A stretch of 64,000 nt of DNA. Source: Macrococcoides caseolyticum (lineage in GTDB: Bacteria; Bacillota; Bacilli; Staphylococcales; Staphylococcaceae). Under the pieces are notes generated by a model. It had not been told where the DNA came from. It made no database searches and saw only the letters and a list, made by a program, of their open reading frames with translations. The DNA is taken from positions 1-64,000 of the forward strand of contig NZ_PPRM01000104.1 in assembly GCF_002902665.1 (NCBI RefSeq), written 5' to 3'. The position numbers and the translations under genes were made by a program. The number at the start of each line of letters is the position of its first letter. The stretch's first letter is position 1. Below are positions 26,344-34,211 of this stretch, one piece after another.

Positions 26344-27619
26344 GATGTGGCACTCCTAACATTTGTAACATCGGTTTAAATTTAATCTCTGTCTCATACA
26401 CTTCACTCTCAACTTCACTGTCCCGAACAATTCCACATCCGGCAAACAGTATCGCACGATTGTCTTCAATAACCATCGAACGAATCGCAACGATAAACTC
26501 ACCGTCACCTTGTGCATCCACATAGCCGACTGGTGCACCATATAGACCACGGTGCTCTCCTGCTTTTTCTAGAAATGCTATCGCCTCAGTTTTCGGATAA
26601 CCGCCTAGCGCAGGTGTCGGATGCAGTGCACGTGTGACACGTAGCGTGCTACCATTATTCAGCTTTGCTTTGATCGGAGTATAAAGATGATAGAGAAATT
26701 GATTCTCGAGAATTTCAGGATACTCTTTCATGATAATATTCTGACTAAAAGGCGCTAAATCCTGCTCAATACTTTGTACGACGATACGATGTTCATGAAG
26801 ATTCTTCTCATCGCTCTGAAGTAAATCTTTAGCATCACTCACTGTCTTCGGCATCGTTCCAGCGATTGCATTCGTATAGATGACACCATCCATGACTGCG
26901 ACAAGCTGCTCTGGTGTCTTAGAGATAAATGTCTTACTCCCTGACTCCATCACCATCGTATAGCTCAGCTCATGATTGCGTGATGCTGCATCAATTAACG
27001 TCTCAACTTCAATCGGTGACGTCATCGTCAGTTGTCGCTTACGGGACAGCACTACTTTATCGAATGCACCTTGCTGCATCTTTTGAATCGCTTCTGTCGC
27101 ATTCATTCGAAAGGTCTCTAATTCCATATCTTCACTGTCCAGAAGCGTATTGTGCTGAATGTCCAATGGAGGGAGCGATGTGAGATCAACGCATATGCGT
27201 TCACGGTCAAGCGTATGATCAGTAAAGATGATCCATGAGCCCTCTTCTTCTATAACAATCTGTATTTTCGGGATTACGAAATGACTTTTAGAGAACGTAG
27301 CGAAGTCAGGACTCTCTGCTTCATCGAAATAAAATCCTCCAAACAGCTTCAAATGCAGTTTGGAATCCCCATGAATCTGGGCATCCGCGATTTGATTATG
27401 AAACGCCTCTTCTACACCTTCTGGATCAATCGTACTGTATTCAATCAGTGACTGAACACCAATACCGATAATCTTTAATGATTTATCTTTATTAATATAT
27501 AGAAATCTTTCCCCTTTATATTCGGCAAAGTGACGGAAGATTGCAGCTTCGTGGGTCACTCCTTTATAAAGGTATTGATATATCGCCTTTAAAGTTAGAT
27601 CTACTGGCACAAAAAACAC
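26336..27619 (-). CDS. menF: Isochorismate synthase (MenF)
   Basis: A 427-residue chorismate-binding enzyme that converts chorismate to isochorismate, the first committed step. C-terminal signatures: VVLSRKRQLTM (about 198), ISKTPEQLVAV, NAIAGTMPKT, HPTPALGGYPKTEA (about 335) and GAPVGYVDAQGDGEFIVAIR (about 365). The frame opens with GTG, preceded only by a weak AGAAAGAAG, so the start is uncertain. First gene of the menFDHB operon; divergent from menA. Confidence 0.93.
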   Translation of the reverse strand: MFFVPVDLTLKAIYQYLYKGVTHEAAIFRHFAEYKGERFLYINKDKSLKIIGIGVQSLIEYSTIDPEGVEEAFHNQIADAQIHGDSKLHLKLFGGFYFDEAESPDFATFSKSHFVIPKIQIVIEEEGSWIIFTDHTLDRERICVDLTSLPPLDIQHNTLLDSEDMELETFRMNATEAIQKMQQGAFDKVVLSRKRQLTMTSPIEVETLIDAASRNHELSYTMVMESGSKTFISKTPEQLVAVMDGVIYTNAIAGTMPKTVSDAKDLLQSDEKNLHEHRIVVQSIEQDLAPFSQNIIMKEYPEILENQFLYHLYTPIKAKLNNGSTLRVTRALHPTPALGGYPKTEAIAFLEKAGEHRGLYGAPVGYVDAQGDGEFIVAIRSMVIEDNRAILFAGCGIVRDSEVESEVYETEIKFKPMLQMLGVPHHE

Positions 27620-27752
27620 TTCTTTCTAAACGAAATAATATAATTCCTATTTTACCATTATTCTATAGACTTATGACAAATTATATACTTATTGACTGAA
27701 ACGTATTTTATGCATAAAATTTAATCATCACATAATAAATGAGGTATATAAA

Positions 27753-28673
27753 ATGTCGGAACATCTTCAAACTCAAACCGGGTTTAAAAAGTACTATCAT
27801 CTTATGCGTCCACACACGTTAACTGCAAGCTTCGTTCCTGTATTAGTTGGTACCGCTTGTGCCAGATATTTTACTGAGATACGTATGGATATGCTAATAT
27901 TGATGCTCATCGCATGTCTCTTAATTCAGGCAGCAACAAATATGTTCAATGAATACTTTGATTATAAACGTGGTTTAGATGACCATACATCTGTAGGTAT
28001 CGGAGGCGCGATTGTACGTAACGGAATGTCTTCGAAATCGGTCTATAATCTCGCAGTAGCATTCTATATTATTGCAGCAATCATCGGTATCTACATCTGC
28101 GCAAATTCATCATGGCTCATTCTGCTTGTAGGTATCGTCTGTATGGCTGTTGGTTACTTCTATACGGGAGGACCTGTTCCAATTTCATGGACACCGTTCG
28201 GAGAAATCTTCGCAGGTTTCTTTATGGGGTATGTCATCATTATGATTACGTTCTATATTCAGACAGGTCACTTACATGCCTACCCTGCAATCGCCAGCAT
28301 TCCTGTATCTATTAATATCGGTATGATAAATATGGCAAACAACATTCGTGACCGCGTGAAAGATAAAGTAAGCGGTAGAAAGACATTCGTTATTCTTGTC
28401 GGCAAGACGCTTGCAATCTATACGATGGCTGCACTTTACCTTGTCAGTTTTCTCGCAGTCTTCTACTTAGTATTTACAAAACCTTATGGTTCGCTATTTA
28501 TGTTGCTTGTACTTCTGAGCTTTAACTTACCGATTAAGGCAGTACGTCGATTCTTACACGGTAATACACCGATTGAACTGATGCCAGCGATGAAAGTCAC
28601 TGGACAGTTCAATACAGTATTTGGCCTGCTGTTTGCACTTGGTCTCTACATGGCAGGCTTGACAGCAATTTAA
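27753..28673 (+). CDS. menA: 1,4-Dihydroxy-2-naphthoate polyprenyltransferase
   Basis: A 306-residue UbiA-superfamily membrane enzyme with about nine helices. It attaches the polyprenyl tail to DHNA. The two Asp-rich motifs are NMFNEYFDYKRGLDD (about 68-82) and NNIRDRVKDKVSGRKT (about 195-210), which bind Mg and prenyl diphosphate. Divergent from menF with a 133-base shared spacer. RBS GAGGTATATAAA. Confidence 0.96.
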   Translation: MSEHLQTQTGFKKYYHLMRPHTLTASFVPVLVGTACARYFTEIRMDMLILMLIACLLIQAATNMFNEYFDYKRGLDDHTSVGIGGAIVRNGMSSKSVYNLAVAFYIIAAIIGIYICANSSWLILLVGIVCMAVGYFYTGGPVPISWTPFGEIFAGFFMGYVIIMITFYIQTGHLHAYPAIASIPVSINIGMINMANNIRDRVKDKVSGRKTFVILVGKTLAIYTMAALYLVSFLAVFYLVFTKPYGSLFMLLVLLSFNLPIKAVRRFLHGNTPIELMPAMKVTGQFNTVFGLLFALGLYMAGLTAI

Positions 28674-28686
28674 TATTATCAACAAC

Positions 28687-28724
28687 AAGAGCGATGTTAG
28701 AAATTATTTTCTAACATCGCTCTT
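28687..28724. terminator. Bidirectional terminator after menA
   Basis: A stem of about 17 bp (AAGAGCGATGTTAGAAA / TTTCTAACATCGCTCTT) around TTAT, between convergent menA and the 87-residue gene. Confidence 0.88.
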
Positions 28725-28744
28725 TCTATTCTTATGATAACATT

Positions 28745-29008
28745 TTACGCATGATCAAAAAATTCGTTTAAACGCTCCACCACTTCTTGGATATCGCTTT
28801 CTGTTAACGCATCTTTTAAACCTGCTTTATTTAAATCGATTGTATATTGATCTGAATGATAATGTACAATGATATTTGTCCCACTCACTTCGTATGAAGA
28901 AGGCTCAATCTCATGTGTTTCTTCTTCACCATGATGTTCTCTATAATCCTTACCAATTTGACCTAATTTTAATTCTGCATATGATACAAGTTTATCAATA
29001 TTCGCCAT
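28745..29008 (-). CDS. Conserved small cytoplasmic protein, unknown function
   Basis: An 87-residue acidic soluble protein with GGAGGAGAAT before the ATG. It begins with a helical stretch, then strands (SYEVSGTNIIVHYHSDQYTI) and a C-terminal helix (SDIQEVVERLNEFF). No cysteines or catalytic motif. It follows the PH-like gene by 14 bases, so the two form an operon. Not recognised. Confidence 0.7.
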   Translation of the reverse strand: MANIDKLVSYAELKLGQIGKDYREHHGEEETHEIEPSSYEVSGTNIIVHYHSDQYTIDLNKAGLKDALTESDIQEVVERLNEFFDHA

Positions 29009-29022
29009 ATTCTCCTCCGAAA

Positions 29023-29484
29023 TTAGTTTTCTGATATTTTTATTCTAATAAATTGTGTCATTTCAGGCAAGTCATCATTCTTAATCATACGAATGGTATA
29101 AGTCTTGTCACTTAAATGCTCACGACTGATCTTTAAGAATAAGTTACCAAAATCATCCTCCTGCTTTTCGAAATCTACATCTACGACATTATGATACGGA
29201 ATAACATCATAATACTTACGCTTTGATTTCGGTTTGCTGTGAATGAGCACGATTCTGTCATTAAGCAACAGAATCAATCCTGACTGATTTAAGTTGATCT
29301 GACTATAAGAAGCAAAGTAGATCAGCTCTTTATTCTTTATATCCTTACATATTACTTTAAGTAATTTGATAAAGAACCTACGTTCAGACTTTCTAATTCG
29401 TTTAAAGATTTTGGAAAACCTTTTATATCGTACCGGATATGTAAGATTCGCGAGAACCTTTCGTGTCGATAATTTATCTTGCAT
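29023..29484 (-). CDS. PH-like domain protein, unknown function
   Basis: About 153 residues from the ATG behind AAAAGGTGGGCGTC; a GTG three codons upstream is possible. The N-terminus (1-55) is very basic. The rest looks like a bacterial PH/YokE-like beta-barrel domain (GLILLLNDRIVLIHSKPKSK, then YHNVVDVDFEKQEDDFG). Such domains serve as membrane- or protein-docking modules. The resemblance is by pattern only. Operon with the 87-residue gene. Confidence 0.6.
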   Translation of the reverse strand: MQDKLSTRKVLANLTYPVRYKRFSKIFKRIRKSERRFFIKLLKVICKDIKNKELIYFASYSQINLNQSGLILLLNDRIVLIHSKPKSKRKYYDVIPYHNVVDVDFEKQEDDFGNLFLKISREHLSDKTYTIRMIKNDDLPEMTQFIRIKISEN

Positions 29485-29560
29485 GACGCCCACCTTTTAT
29501 TGTTAGTTTATTCATAAATTATACATAGATTAAATACAATACGCATTAAATAATTGCAGT

Positions 29561-29591
29561 AAAAAAGAGATTCTTTCGCAAAAGAATCTCT
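29561..29591 (-). terminator. Terminator of the tRNA cluster
   Basis: AGAGATTCTTTTGCGAAAGAATCTCT followed by six T on the minus strand, just after tRNA-Ser(GGA). Confidence 0.88.
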
Positions 29592-29596
29592 GTTAG

Positions 29597-29685
29597 CGGA
29601 AGGTAAGGGATTCGAACCCTTGAAACGCGGTTAGCGTTTACACACTTTCCAGGCGTGCTCCTTCGGCCAGCTCGGACAACCTTCC
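29597..29685 (-). tRNA. tRNA-Ser (anticodon GGA)
   Basis: 89-base class II tRNA with a long variable arm. The anticodon loop is CTGGAAA and the acceptor GGAAGGT/ACCTTCC. CCA is not encoded. It is the last gene of the cluster and lies behind an internal terminator-like hairpin. Confidence 0.93.
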
Positions 29686-29690
29686 TAATA

Positions 29691-29722
29691 AAAAAATCAG
29701 AAGCGATATTTCACTTCTGATT
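29691..29722 (-). terminator. Terminator-like hairpin inside the tRNA cluster
   Basis: AATCAGAAG-(10)-CTTCTGATT, then seven T on the minus strand, between tRNA-Glu and tRNA-Ser(GGA). It fills nearly all of the 40-base spacer. Confidence 0.75.
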
Positions 29723-29725
29723 ATA

Positions 29726-29797
29726 TGACCCCTACGGGATTCGAACCCGTGTTACCGCCGTGAAAGGGCGGTGTCTTAACCGCTTGACCAAGGGGCC
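29726..29797 (-). tRNA. tRNA-Glu (anticodon TTC)
   Basis: 72-base cloverleaf; anticodon stem-loop CCGCC-CTTTCAC-GGCGG, acceptor GGCCCCT/AGGGGTC. CCA not encoded. It directly abuts the CCA of the upstream tRNA-Asn. Confidence 0.93.
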
Positions 29798-29872
29798 TGG
29801 CTCCACAGGTAGGACTCGAACCTACGACCGATCGGTTAACAGCCGATAGCTCTACCACTGAGCTACTGTGGA
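29798..29872 (-). tRNA. tRNA-Asn (anticodon GTT), copy 1
   Basis: 75 bases with encoded CCA; anticodon loop TGTTAAC. Identical to the copy at 30590-30664, with a few identical flanking bases too. Confidence 0.94.
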
Positions 29873-29876
29873 TTAA

Positions 29877-29950
29877 TGGAGCGGGTGATCGGAATCGAAC
29901 CGACGACATCAGCTTGGAAGGCTGAGGTTATACCATTTAACTACACCCGC
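29877..29950 (-). tRNA. tRNA-Gly (anticodon TCC)
   Basis: 74 bases with encoded CCA; anticodon loop TTCCAAG, acceptor GCGGGTG/CACCCGC. Confidence 0.94.
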
Positions 29951-29957
29951 TTAACAA

Positions 29958-30034
29958 TGGGGCGACTGATGGGAATCGAACCCACGAATGTCGGAACCAC
30001 AATCCGATGCGTTAACCACTTCGCCACAATCGCC
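29958..30034 (-). tRNA. tRNA-His (anticodon GTG)
   Basis: 77 bases with encoded CCA; anticodon loop TGTGGTT. The extra 5' G opposite C73 (G-1 of histidine tRNA) is encoded. Confidence 0.94.
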
Positions 30035-30055
30035 TTACATAATAAAATTAAAATA

Positions 30056-30128
30056 TGGCTCAGGACGGAATCGAACCGCCGACACAAGGATTTTCAATCC
30101 TTTGCTCTACCGACTGAGCTACTGAGCC
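30056..30128 (-). tRNA. tRNA-Phe (anticodon GAA)
   Basis: 73 bases; anticodon loop TGAAAAT, acceptor GGCTCAG/CTGAGCC. CCA not encoded. Confidence 0.94.
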
Positions 30129-30133
30129 AAACA

Positions 30134-30209
30134 TGGCGGTCCCGACGGGAATCGAACCCGCGATCTCCTGCGTGACAGGCAGGCATGTTAACCGCTACAC
30201 CACGGGACC
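30134..30209 (-). tRNA. tRNA-Asp (anticodon GTC)
   Basis: 76 bases with encoded CCA; anticodon loop TGTCACG, acceptor GGTCCCG/CGGGACC. Confidence 0.94.
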
Positions 30210-30217
30210 ACTAATAA

Positions 30218-30291
<74 letters not shown>

Positions 30292-30329
30292 ATAATAATA
30301 AATAATACCTCAAAAAGATTACTTATATA

Positions 30330-30358
30330 ATATAGCACTTTAATTTTGTGAATGCAAT
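30330..30358 (-). promoter_or_regulatory. Promoter of the main tRNA unit
   Basis: TTGCAT (30353-30358), 17 bases, TATATT (30330-30335), about 38 bases upstream of tRNA-fMet. Confidence 0.8.
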
Positions 30359-30464
30359 ATTAAAAAGGTGTAAATAAACCCTTAACATGCATTAATATAA
30401 CAAAAATTTTATAAACAATAATATGTTTTTCTGTATCTTTAGCTATTGGATGAATAGAAACATA

Positions 30465-30493
30465 AAAATAAGAACAAGGCGTTCGCCTTGTTC
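30465..30493 (-). terminator. Terminator after tRNA-Ser(GCT)
   Basis: GAACAAGGCG-AA-CGCCTTGTTC followed by TTATTTTTATG on the minus strand. It closes the short Asn-Ser unit. Confidence 0.82.
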
Positions 30494-30500
30494 CTCATAA

Positions 30501-30588
30501 CGGAGATGGAGAGATTTGAACTCTCGCGCCGGTTACCCGACCTACACCCTTAGCAGGGGCGCCTCTTCAGCCACTTGAGTACATCTCC
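30501..30588 (-). tRNA. tRNA-Ser (anticodon GCT)
   Basis: 88-base class II tRNA with a long variable arm; anticodon loop contains TGCTAA, acceptor GGAGATG/CATCTCC. CCA not encoded. Confidence 0.93.
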
Positions 30589-30589
30589 A

Positions 30590-30664
30590 TGGCTCCACAG
30601 GTAGGACTCGAACCTACGACCGATCGGTTAACAGCCGATAGCTCTACCACTGAGCTACTGTGGA
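30590..30664 (-). tRNA. tRNA-Asn (anticodon GTT), copy 2
   Basis: Identical in sequence to the copy at 29798-29872, with encoded CCA. First gene of a two-tRNA unit with its own promoter. Confidence 0.94.
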
Positions 30665-30684
30665 TTAATTAATCAACAAATACT

Positions 30685-30712
30685 ATTATATCAATTCAAA
30701 GCAATTGGTCAA
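30685..30712 (-). promoter_or_regulatory. Promoter of the Asn-Ser tRNA unit
   Basis: TTGACC (30707-30712), 16 bases, TATAAT (30685-30690), about 20 bases before tRNA-Asn copy 2. Confidence 0.82.
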
Positions 30713-30749
30713 TAGTTTTAGTAAATTTTTTTATGTTACTTTTACACTA

Positions 30750-31295
30750 TTAACTCAATAATGAATACATTGATAGTATTTCGATGAGTTTTGGATTCAT
30801 TTGCTCATCTATATTGCGTTTATGTAATCGATCTTGCTTCTTAAGCTTTGTCCTAAGTGAGTATTCCAGCTTAATGGTATTGATGAACTGTGAATTAAAC
30901 ACATACTTACTGATTGGTACAGAAATATTCGACTTATCATCAAAGTAGACAATTGTATCTAGAAACTCCCCTGCTTTGTAATGATCGACATATTGCAAGT
31001 TAATCCAGCTCTGTTCTTTAGAACGATCACTATGAGTCGGGAAGAAATAGGCATTACACCCTGGGTCAACGACAATAGGGGGCTTCGTCGTAATATTGGC
31101 AATAAGCTTTGTGGCAAGCTTACGATTATTATAGGATGAATGATAAAAAACACATGAAGTCTCTATAATTGAGAGTGGTCTTTCTTCTACGATAAATGGG
31201 GTTTCATTAAATTCTCCGACAAGCGACAGATGCTGTTTCTGTTCAAAATGACTTTTAATATACATTGTACGTTCTGTAATAATATATTTTGCCAT
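30750..31295 (-). CDS. comK: Competence transcription factor ComK
   Basis: About 181 residues from the second of two adjacent ATG codons behind AAGGAGATTA. The ComK core is recognisable: CVFYHSSYNNRK (about 48-59), then KPPIVVDPG, YFFPTHSDRS (about 85-94) and SWINLQYV. These match the B. subtilis pattern CRFFGSSYAGRK / KPPIMVDP / FPTLSS / WISHVHV. ComK binds AT-rich boxes to switch on DNA-uptake genes. The frame lies between a tRNA cluster and an IDEAL-domain gene. Staphylococcaceae usually also use SigH for competence; that gene is not here. Confidence 0.88.
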   Translation of the reverse strand: MAKYIITERTMYIKSHFEQKQHLSLVGEFNETPFIVEERPLSIIETSCVFYHSSYNNRKLATKLIANITTKPPIVVDPGCNAYFFPTHSDRSKEQSWINLQYVDHYKAGEFLDTIVYFDDKSNISVPISKYVFNSQFINTIKLEYSLRTKLKKQDRLHKRNIDEQMNPKLIEILSMYSLLS

Positions 31296-31553
31296 CATTA
31301 ATCTCCTTATCAAATGAATATTAACTTTATTATATGTGATTTTATTTAACATTTGTTAAATCATCAAATAATTTTAAGAAATTTACATTATGTTAGTTTT
31401 CTTATTTTTTTTTAAATATATTGCCATTAACGTTTATTAATCTTACCAGCAGGCTATATTATAATATAAAATAATTTAAATTTTCAGAATTATATTGCAA
31501 TTTTGTTTTTACTGTTTTATACTCATTTATAATCACTAAAGGAGGTTCTTACT

Positions 31554-31760
31554 ATGAATCAATATCAAGCTCAACTAAGCGGTCTGGAAACATTTGTATC
31601 TAATTTAAATTCCCTCTATATTGAACTAATTGTCGATAATGCAGTAAGATCACACAATATCAAAGAGCTGAAAGTAAAGATTGATGAGGCGCTAATACAT
31701 AATGACAAAGAAGCTTTCTTTAATTATACAAATGAACTAAAAGCGCTGGAGGAACTGTAA
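31554..31760 (+). CDS. IDEAL-domain protein
   Basis: A 68-residue helical protein with AAAGGAGG before the ATG. Its C-terminal half contains the family motif VKIDEALIHNDKEAFFNYTN, which gave the domain its name. The domain occurs in Firmicutes, including the C-terminus of ComK-regulator MecA-neighbour proteins and small stand-alone proteins. Function unknown. It is divergent from comK across a 258-base AT-rich spacer in which I see no further gene. Confidence 0.8.
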   Translation: MNQYQAQLSGLETFVSNLNSLYIELIVDNAVRSHNIKELKVKIDEALIHNDKEAFFNYTNELKALEEL

Positions 31761-31782
31761 TTGAATACCGAAATAATAAAAT

Positions 31783-31819
31783 GAGCGTATATTCACTGTT
31801 ATCATGTGAACATACGCTC
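31783..31819. terminator. Terminator between IDEAL gene and lplA
   Basis: GAGCGTATATTCAC-(9)-GTGAACATACGCTC, a 14-bp stem with one G-T pair, between convergent genes. Confidence 0.82.
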
Positions 31820-31824
31820 TTATA

Positions 31825-32814
31825 TTATATTGCGATTAAACTTAAAAACTCTTCCGCTGTCACTCTGCCAAAATAATGAGTAAAATCTATCTTCTCGATT
31901 GCCGCTTCGACAGACTGCTTTTGATGCGGTAATCCCTTTAACTTCGATTCTACGTCTGCAATCTCTCCAACACCAAAGAAATCTCCGTAGATTTTAACAT
32001 CTTGCATAATACCATTTCTTACATCTATTTTAAGTTCCAGCATTCCACCTGGAAACTTCTGTTTAACTTCATAATTGTATTTCGGATTCTTACCATAATT
32101 CCAGTCGAAGTTGCGATATTTTTCATTGCTGAGCGCATCAATTTGCTTCCAGTCTTTATCAGTCAACACATATTGCTCTACTGCTTCACCTTTGAATATC
32201 GAATGTAGCAATGTCTTCTTAAACGTTTCCATATCCATTGGCTCGTCGAGAAACTCCTGGATATTAGCAACACGTGAGCGAATAGACTTAATACCTTTTG
32301 TAATCAGTTTCTTCTCGTTAACTGTTAAGCTCTTGACAACTTCTTCAATATCACTATCCAGCATTAACGTTCCATGGCTGAACATGCGATCTCCTGACTG
32401 AAACATTGCATTTCCAGATATCTTACGTTCACCAACTTGCAGGTCATTACGACCACTCATTTCAGCGTCAACCCCTAAACGGTTTAACGCTTCTACGATT
32501 GGCATCGTAAACTTCTTAAAGTTATGGAAACTCTCTTCATCTGCTTTAGTGACGAAACTAAAGTTAAGATTACCAAGGTCATGATACACTGCACCACCGC
32601 CAGATATACGGCGCACTACGTGAATGTTGTGTTCATCGACATAGGATTGATTAATCTCTGCAAATGTATTCTGATTCTTACCGATAATAATAGATGGTTC
32701 ATTCACATAAAATAAGAAATATGAGTCATCTTTTGGCAGATACTTCAATACATATTCTTCCATTGCAAGATTGATTGTTGGGTCTGTTATGTTATTGTTA
32801 TGAATGAATTTCAT
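31825..32814 (-). CDS. lplA: Lipoate-protein ligase A
   Basis: A 329-residue LplA with N-terminal ligase domain. VRRISGGGAVYHDLGNLNFSF (residues about 68-88; the RRxSGGGxVxHD lipoate/AMP-binding loop) is the key signature, followed by KISGNAMF (about 132) and a C-terminal accessory domain (KFPGGMLELKIDVRNG, about 253). It activates lipoate and attaches it to E2 and GcvH lipoyl domains. It starts 12 bases after the cgoX stop with GAGGAGG, making it the last gene of the heme operon here. Confidence 0.95.
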   Translation of the reverse strand: MKFIHNNNITDPTINLAMEEYVLKYLPKDDSYFLFYVNEPSIIIGKNQNTFAEINQSYVDEHNIHVVRRISGGGAVYHDLGNLNFSFVTKADEESFHNFKKFTMPIVEALNRLGVDAEMSGRNDLQVGERKISGNAMFQSGDRMFSHGTLMLDSDIEEVVKSLTVNEKKLITKGIKSIRSRVANIQEFLDEPMDMETFKKTLLHSIFKGEAVEQYVLTDKDWKQIDALSNEKYRNFDWNYGKNPKYNYEVKQKFPGGMLELKIDVRNGIMQDVKIYGDFFGVGEIADVESKLKGLPHQKQSVEAAIEKIDFTHYFGRVTAEEFLSLIAI

Positions 32815-32826
32815 ATCGTCCTCCTC

Positions 32827-34194
32827 TTAGCGATGCGCGATCTTTAATGCCGCTTTTTGTGCCTGTGAGATACAGTCAGGTAATCCAACTGCTTCAAATG
32901 AGGCACCTGTAATTACCAAATTAGCATAATGTGTCGATACGTAGTGTTGAATGGTATGAATCTTATCGATATGTCCTACTTCGTATTGTGGCATGCTGTT
33001 ATATAATCTCGTAACGATAGAGAACTCTGGTTCCCCGGTAATTTCCATCATCTTGTCTAAGTCTTGACGGGCAAGCTTAACAATAGCTGCATCATCATGA
33101 TCTTGAACGACAGTATCTCCTGGTCTCCCTACATAGGCACGCAGTAACGTCTTACCTTTAGGTGCCGCATGAGACCATTTCTTATCTGTCCAGGTGCATG
33201 CGGTAATAACTGTATCTGAATTACGTGCGATAACAAATCCAGTGCCGTTAGCCTTATTATTCACTTGCGATTCATCAAAGGCCATTACGACTGTTGCTAC
33301 GCTTGTTGTTTTCATCGTCTGGAAGTAATCCAGTGGTCCATCCTTAAACCAGTCTTTAAATACTGTATGTGGTACAGTTACAATAACACTGTCATAAAAA
33401 TGAGTTTCTCCATTCATTGTAATCTCATAGCCTTGTGCAGTCTTATTGATTGCTTCAACTTTGTGGTTATATTTAATTGCAACTCCTCTGTTGACAAGTA
33501 CTTCAGCAAGACGCTCTATAAAACTTTGCAAGCCGTTTTTGAACTGACGGAACTGCCCTTGTTTTGGCGCTGATTTCGTCTCTTTACGGCTGCTTCGCAT
33601 CCCTTTTATTAAACTTCCGTAAGCTTCTTCTGTCTTTTTGAAATCTGGGAATGTTGACTTCAAGCTAAGTTTATCGATATCTGCTCCGTATATACCAGAC
33701 ATCAGTGGCTCAATAAGATTCTCAAGCGTTTCATTACCAAGACGACGTCTGAAGAATGCTCCGACTGAAACATCCGGATTCATTGGTTTCGGTTTGATGA
33801 TATAATCCATTGCTGCTCGAACTTTCCCAATTGGTGAAATCAATCTTGTTGTAATAAAAGGGCGCAGTTCAGTAGGGATACCGAGAATAGCACCACCTGG
33901 TATCGGATGGAGCTTATTCTTTGCATATATATAAGACTGGCCAGTATTGTTAACAACGAGATCATCTTTCATTCCAATATCTGCGGCAAGTTCTGTCATA
34001 ATTTTCTTTCGGCCTAAATAAGATTCTGGTCCTAATTCAATCGTATAACCATCTTTGCGATATGTTTTAATCTTACCGCCTGGAACACCACTTGCTTCAA
34101 TAATATCAATCTCAAAATCGGGTGACTCCTGTCCAAGATAATATGCAGCTGACAGTCCAGTGATACCCGCTCCGATAATTGCACATTTCTTCAT
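32827..34194 (-). CDS. cgoX: Coproporphyrinogen III oxidase, oxygen-dependent (CgoX, formerly HemY)
   Basis: A 455-residue soluble FAD enzyme. The N-terminal dinucleotide fold is IIGAGITGLSAAYYLG (about 6-21), then GGKIKTYRKDGYTIELGPES (about 43), and the C-terminal FAD-contact segment VITGASFEAVGLPDC. In Gram-positives it oxidises coproporphyrinogen III to coproporphyrin III before iron insertion. Third gene of hemE-cpfC-cgoX, 17 bases after cpfC. Its ribosome site AGAGC is weak. Confidence 0.95.
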   Translation of the reverse strand: MKKCAIIGAGITGLSAAYYLGQESPDFEIDIIEASGVPGGKIKTYRKDGYTIELGPESYLGRKKIMTELAADIGMKDDLVVNNTGQSYIYAKNKLHPIPGGAILGIPTELRPFITTRLISPIGKVRAAMDYIIKPKPMNPDVSVGAFFRRRLGNETLENLIEPLMSGIYGADIDKLSLKSTFPDFKKTEEAYGSLIKGMRSSRKETKSAPKQGQFRQFKNGLQSFIERLAEVLVNRGVAIKYNHKVEAINKTAQGYEITMNGETHFYDSVIVTVPHTVFKDWFKDGPLDYFQTMKTTSVATVVMAFDESQVNNKANGTGFVIARNSDTVITACTWTDKKWSHAAPKGKTLLRAYVGRPGDTVVQDHDDAAIVKLARQDLDKMMEITGEPEFSIVTRLYNSMPQYEVGHIDKIHTIQHYVSTHYANLVITGASFEAVGLPDCISQAQKAALKIAHR

Positions 34195-34211
34195 AATATA
34201 ACAGCTCTTTT

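Noticed and set aside
29876-30175. 99-residue frame across the tRNA genes
   Set aside because: Lies entirely over tRNA genes on the other strand; repeated tRNA arms explain its peptide repeats.
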